A model generated the notes under the pieces. That model did no database searches. It saw nothing but the letters and a program-made list of their open reading frames with translations, and had not been told where the DNA came from. A stretch of 8,667 bases of DNA from positions 1 through 8,667 of the forward strand of contig JAVVFH010000149.1 in assembly GCA_032250585.1 (NCBI GenBank), in the 5' to 3' direction. Each line of letters starts with the position of its first letter. The first letter of the stretch is position 1. The translations under genes were made by a program, and so were the position numbers. Positions 6,282 to 8,667 of this stretch are shown in pieces. The DNA comes from JAVVFH01 sp032250585. Lineage in GTDB: Bacteria > Pseudomonadota > Gammaproteobacteria > Xanthomonadales > SZUA-36.

Positions 6282-7110
6282 CGGCGGCGCCCGCCTGAGC
6301 GCCGGCCAGCGACGGCCAGCCCCGCACCGAAACGCGGTGCATGATGCGCCGCTGATCCGGGTCGGCGGCCCGCTGCAGACGATCGGCGCAGTGCAGGAGT
6401 TGCGCGTTGTCCCAGATGACGACGTCGTGCAGGCGGTAAGCATGGTGATAAACAAAGCGCGGTTGCGTGGCGTGATCGGCGAATTCGTCCAGTAACGCGC
6501 GCGCCTCCGTTGCCACCATCCCGACAATGCCGACCCCGGTATCCGCCGCCCCGTAAAGCGCTTTGCGCCCGGTGACCGGGTGGCGACGCACCAGCGGATA
6601 TTCAAATTCAGGCATGGAGCCGTCCGTGCGGCCCTCGTAGCAATGCACCACCGTGATCGATTCGGCCAGCGCCCGGCGCTCCGCGGGCAGTGCCTCGAAG
6701 GCCTCGACCTGGTTAGCGAACATCGTGCCGCCGCCGCTGCGCGGCACGGCCACCGCGTTGAGCATGGTGAAACTGGCCGGCTCGTCGCTATGCACCAGGT
6801 CGGTATGCCAGTGCGCGCCGCCGTTGAGTTGCCGGTCGCCGCGGTTGTCAGCGTTGGACAGCGACATCACGCCGGGCAGGTTGTCGAGACGCAGGTTTTC
6901 CTCGTTGTGATGTATTGGCTGCCCCATGCTTTCACCGAAGCGTGCGAACTCCGCCGGTGTCAACTCCTGGTCCCGAATACACAGCACGGCATGCTCGTAA
7001 AGCAAAGCGGCAAGTGCCGTGGTCAGTTCAGCACCACAATCGCGGCGCAAGTCCAGGCCCTGGATCTCCAGGCCCAGCGAGTCCGAAAGGGAACGGGTAT
7101 CGAGTTTCAT
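6271..7110 (-). CDS. TauD/TfdA-family Fe(II)/2-oxoglutarate-dependent dioxygenase
   Basis: The product is 279 residues, close to the usual TauD length. ATG 7110-7108 is preceded by GGAG at an 8-base distance-type spacing. The iron facial triad is visible: His102 and Asp104 in AHWHTDLVHS, and His240 in VIWDNAQLLHCA. Arg259 in RRIMHRVSVRG fits the 2-oxoglutarate carboxylate-binding arginine. An N-terminal GLEIQGLDL block and the central GGGTMFANQ are also family-typical. Enzymes of this fold hydroxylate a substrate using O2 and 2-oxoglutarate, often releasing sulfite, phosphonate or a similar group; TauD itself acts on taurine. Substrate cannot be told from this sequence, and the residues around the active site are not obviously taurine-specific, so the symbol tauD is not assigned. 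The C-terminal GAQAGAAGAG is a low-complexity tail produced where the next gene's start overlaps. It is probably co-transcribed with the transporter. Confidence 0.9.
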   Translation of the reverse strand: MKLDTRSLSDSLGLEIQGLDLRRDCGAELTTALAALLYEHAVLCIRDQELTPAEFARFGESMGQPIHHNEENLRLDNLPGVMSLSNADNRGDRQLNGGAHWHTDLVHSDEPASFTMLNAVAVPRSGGGTMFANQVEAFEALPAERRALAESITVVHCYEGRTDGSMPEFEYPLVRRHPVTGRKALYGAADTGVGIVGMVATEARALLDEFADHATQPRFVYHHAYRLHDVVIWDNAQLLHCADRLQRAADPDQRRIMHRVSVRGWPSLAGAQAGAAGAG

Positions 7111-7117
7111 TCAGTGA

Positions 7118-7121
7118 CTCC
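7118..7121 (-). promoter_or_regulatory. Ribosome-binding site of the TauD-like gene
   Basis: On the minus strand GGAG (7121-7118) lies seven bases before the ATG at 7110. It supports that codon as the start in preference to any upstream codon. Confidence 0.6.
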
Positions 7122-7141
7122 GTAGCTGCAATGCGCGGCAC

Positions 7142-7169
7142 AGTGTACTGAATTCCGCACTGATGACAA
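7142..7169 (-). promoter_or_regulatory. Candidate sigma-70 promoter for the dioxygenase-transporter pair
   Basis: On the minus strand TTGTCA (7169-7164) is a 5/6 match to the -35 hexamer. TACACT (7147-7142) is a 4/6 match to the -10, and the spacer is 16 bases. Transcription would start near 7135, leaving a leader of about 25 bases before the GGAG and ATG. It lies in the 144-base gap downstream of the EthD-like gene, so the pair may be transcribed independently of that gene. Confidence 0.4.
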
Positions 7170-7254
7170 AGCCGCCGACAACGACCTGTCGAGCTTGATG
7201 GCATAAGCGACCTAAACCCGTGGCGACACTCCGAGGACGCTGCGCTGCGCGCCG

Positions 7255-7944
7255 TCAGTTCGGGCGAACGAAGACAGCCCGGCGCAGCATGGCGTGATGG
7301 GTATTGTGCCCGAACGGCGGAAACTGCCTGCCTTCGGCTTTAAGCTGCTCGAGGACTTCAGAGGCCAACGCGCGGTTCAGGCTGTCCAGGTCGCCGAATA
7401 CCACTTCGTTACCAAAAAATGCGCTGGAAGTCGACATCCCGGCGGGCAGTTCCAGGCCGGTCGGAAGGTAGCACAGGACATTGCGGATGCCCGGCAGCCG
7501 GGCCAGCAGCAACGGGTGGTTCTGAGTGTAAAACGCGACGAACGCGGCCTCGTCCGCGACCGGCCGGTGGTAACGCACAACGAACGACAACGGCGCCTTG
7601 CGCGGTGGCGGCCGCGCGTGGCCGGGTAGCGGAAAATTCACGCTGTGGAAAACGTCTACCGTAGCCTGCTCACCGCCGCCCTGGCTCAGTGCGGCACGCA
7701 GTTCCTGCGTGTCAAGCAGGTCGCGGGCCTCCTCCGGCGTGTCGAAATTGAGTTCCGCCAGCAGCGCCGGGGCCGCATCTTCCGCGAAGGCGGGAACCTC
7801 ACCCGGGGCCGGCCGGAAGGTTTCGATGAAACGCAGACCGGGCGCGGCGGAAAGCCCCGGCAGCGCCTGTTCCCGGAACGCCGCTTCAAGGCCGGCGGCC
7901 TGGCCGGCCGGCCCGGGGTAGGTGACAAATACGGACACGGTCAT
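7255..7944 (-). CDS. EthD-like dimeric alpha/beta-barrel protein, two tandem domains
   Basis: The product is 229 residues. The frame is open further upstream to a GTG at 8058, but that codon lies inside an intergenic repeat. ATG 7944-7942, with AGAGG eight bases upstream, opens the typical strand MTVSVFVTYPG. Residues 1-105 form a first ferredoxin-like half: a VFVTYPG strand, a helix with EAAFREQALPGL, and the segment LRFIETFRPAPG. Residues about 118-229 form a second, clearer EthD half: LSFVVRYHRPVADEAAFVAF followed by YTQNHPLLLARLPGIRNVLCYL. This family includes EthD of ether degradation and many small accessory or oxidoreductase-like proteins, usually dimeric barrels; a two-domain chain may fold as a pseudo-dimer. 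No catalytic residues can be assigned. It lies 144 bases upstream of the dioxygenase on the same strand, so a shared catabolic role is possible but unproven. Confidence 0.75.
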   Translation of the reverse strand: MTVSVFVTYPGPAGQAAGLEAAFREQALPGLSAAPGLRFIETFRPAPGEVPAFAEDAAPALLAELNFDTPEEARDLLDTQELRAALSQGGGEQATVDVFHSVNFPLPGHARPPPRKAPLSFVVRYHRPVADEAAFVAFYTQNHPLLLARLPGIRNVLCYLPTGLELPAGMSTSSAFFGNEVVFGDLDSLNRALASEVLEQLKAEGRQFPPFGHNTHHAMLRRAVFVRPN

Positions 7945-7998
7945 GGCAACGGCCTCTTCGCGATTTTTCGTGACCTTAGCAGAGGTGGCGAGCAAACA

Positions 7999-8019
7999 CG
8001 AGCGCCTGCAGGCCGCTCG
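7999..8019. promoter_or_regulatory. Inverted repeat upstream of the EthD-like gene, possible operator
   Basis: The arms CGAGCG (7999-8004) and CGCTCG (8014-8019) flank the palindromic octamer CCTGCAGG (8005-8012), with one extra C at 8013. It is centred about 65 bases upstream of the EthD-like ATG. The near-complete symmetry suits a dimeric regulator site or a leader hairpin. No T run follows in either direction, so a terminator is unlikely. Confidence 0.35.
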
Positions 8020-8048
8020 GATCACCGTACTACCCGCAGTGTTTTTGC

Positions 8049-8099
8049 GGACATCCACTTTTGTGTCGTTCCGTGCGCCTTTCTTTCGCGGACACCCAC
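8049..8099 (+). repeat. Two copies of the dispersed motif GGACA(C/T)CCAC
   Basis: GGACATCCAC lies at 8049-8058 and GGACACCCAC at 8090-8099, in the same orientation with starts 41 bases apart. Each is preceded by GC and followed by pyrimidine- or T-rich sequence (CTTTTGT, CCTTTTG). The orientation is the same as in the coding repeat at 2203-2254 and opposite to the pair at 4891-4927. Confidence 0.7.
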
Positions 8100-8180
8100 C
8101 CTTTTGCCCACCTTGCTATCGCCCCATGCGGTGTCGCGCCGGTCCCTAAACGCTAAAACCCGACACTGAACCGGGCGATT

Positions 8181-8198
8181 TTGCCATTGGAACGGCAA
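8181..8198. promoter_or_regulatory. 18-bp imperfect palindrome, possible operator
   Basis: TTGCCATTG and GAACGGCAA form inverted arms matching at 7 of 9 positions. They lie about 100 bases upstream of the secreted-protein start, in an AT-richer patch. It could bind a dimeric regulator of that gene. No T run follows, so it is not a terminator. Confidence 0.3.
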
Positions 8199-8296
8199 TT
8201 AATACGGGGCTAACGTCAACAAACCGGACTCAACACAACTGACAATGCCGCGGCCACGACCGCCGTCGCTCGATCATGACCCCGAGGAACATTGCA

Positions 8297-8667
8297 ATGC
8301 GCACGACACGATTTAGCTTCACGGCCCGTTTGAGCGTTCTGCTGCTGGGACTGCTCGTACTGCAGCCTGCGGCTGCGCAGGAGGCCCTGTTCGAGTTCGT
8401 CGGCGTGCCGGAAACCACTTCGTTGCCGGAACACGTGAGCGCCGCGCAGCCGGTTCGCATCAACCAGCGGGCCTTCCGCTCGCCTACTATCGAGATCGAC
8501 CTGTTCGGCAATACCGTGCGCGCCGTGCGCAGCCGCGTCGCGCAGCTGCGGGCCGGTGAGTTCGTCTGGATCGGCCATCTCGAAGGGAGCAGCGGCGACA
8601 GGGTCGTCCTCAGCCGCAGGGCCCGGCAATTTTCCGGACTGATACAGAGTGACGGTGCCCTCTACCG
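8297..8667 (+). CDS. Secreted protein, 5' part only; possibly a metalloprotease-type precursor
   Basis: The frame runs off the right edge with 123 complete codons. The ATG at 8297 has GAGGA (8284-8288) eight bases upstream; an in-frame ATG at 8276 lacks such a site. It opens MRTTRFSFTARLSVLLLGLL, a clear Sec signal peptide with basic n-region and Leu-rich core, likely cut after AAA or AAAQ (about residue 27). The mature part has a beta-rich pattern: INQRAFRSPTIEIDLFGNTV, then GEFVWIGHLEGSSGDRVVLS, then FSGLIQSDGALYR at the edge. This order (rejection of the propeptide surface, then G-x-hydrophobic strands ending in a G-x-I-x(4)-G-x-L-Y-like motif) resembles the propeptides of secreted reprolysin-like (M12-type) zinc proteases. 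The catalytic HExxH would be downstream of the window, so that label is tentative. The signal peptide and coding call are firm. Confidence 0.7.
   Translation, partial: MRTTRFSFTARLSVLLLGLLVLQPAAAQEALFEFVGVPETTSLPEHVSAAQPVRINQRAFRSPTIEIDLFGNTVRAVRSRVAQLRAGEFVWIGHLEGSSGDRVVLSRRARQFSGLIQSDGALY

Larger units (their letters stand above)
7945..8296. other. 352-base divergent intergenic region between EthD-like gene and secreted-protein gene
   Basis: No believable coding frame fills this stretch. Reading left to right it holds the EthD-like gene's ribosome-binding region, an inverted repeat (7999-8019), two copies of the dispersed GGACA(C/T)CCAC motif (8049-8099), a pyrimidine-rich stretch around 8069-8120, and an 18-bp imperfect palindrome (8181-8198). 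The ribosome-binding site GAGGA (8284-8288) precedes the rightward gene. Base composition becomes more AT-rich around 8181-8240, as expected for a promoter region, but no convincing -35/-10 pair with normal spacing was found. Confidence 0.6.

Noticed and set aside
5481..6344. 287-codon open frame on the plus strand
   Set aside because: It is the complement of the transporter gene, with a low-complexity Arg/Gln/His composition and no ribosome-binding site.
7231..7257. Terminator hairpin after the EthD-like gene
   Set aside because: A GACG...CGTC stem can be drawn but contains a mismatch and a wobble pair, and no T run follows on the minus strand.
7645..8169. 174-codon open frame on the plus strand
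   Set aside because: It mostly mirrors the EthD-like gene and then runs through the intergenic repeats; nothing in it looks like a protein family.
8181..8216. Promoter for the secreted-protein gene
   Set aside because: TTGCCA with TAATAC has only 13 bases of spacing, and TTGGAA with TAACGT is a poor match, so neither pair is convincing.
8216..8629. 137-codon open frame on the minus strand
   Set aside because: It mirrors the secreted-protein gene, which has a clear signal peptide and ribosome-binding site on the plus strand.

Overview
This GC-rich window reads like the chromosome of a high-GC proteobacterium, most likely a gammaproteobacterium. That placement is an inference from codon use and gene families; no rRNA or other taxonomic marker is present. 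Genes are densely packed with short gaps and overlapping stop/start codons. No tRNA, rRNA, CRISPR array or transposase gene is visible.

Region 1 (1-4148, plus strand) is one tight operon of envelope or polysaccharide type. It begins with the 3' part of a gene for a helical-repeat protein with a C-terminal beta-sandwich (carbohydrate-binding-like) region. A 4-base ATGA overlap joins this to a gene for a membrane-anchored J-domain protein. The J-domain gene is split in two by a frameshift. Its second half encodes an NTF2-like domain, and an O-antigen-ligase-type membrane protein follows 7 bases later. The split has a visible cause: a perfect 13-bp tandem duplication at 2178-2203, at the head of a 27-bp repeat tract. 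Removing one 13-bp copy restores a single 574-codon frame linking J domain, membrane helix, linker and NTF2-like domain.

Region 2 (4214-4848, minus strand) is a decayed, secreted beta-propeller gene of the virginiamycin B lyase-like type. It has lost its middle third and is also out of frame at the deletion joint.

Region 3 (5007-7944, minus strand) holds three leftward genes. They encode a two-domain EthD-like protein, a TauD-type Fe(II)/2-oxoglutarate dioxygenase, and an unusual NRAMP-fold transporter whose GTG start overlaps the dioxygenase stop by 11 bases. The last two form a small catabolic or uptake unit with a plausible promoter of its own (7142-7169) and a weak terminator (4967-4984).

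Region 4 (7945-8667) is a 352-base divergent intergenic region with inverted repeats, followed by the 5' end of a secreted protein on the plus strand. That protein may be a metalloprotease-type precursor; its catalytic part would lie outside the window.

A short motif, GGACA(C/T)CCAC, recurs seven times: three times inside the J-domain gene's repeat tract, twice upstream of the propeller remnant (one copy with a mismatch), and twice upstream of the EthD-like gene. It behaves like a dispersed repeat that has also entered a coding sequence, and it is the most intriguing non-gene signal here.
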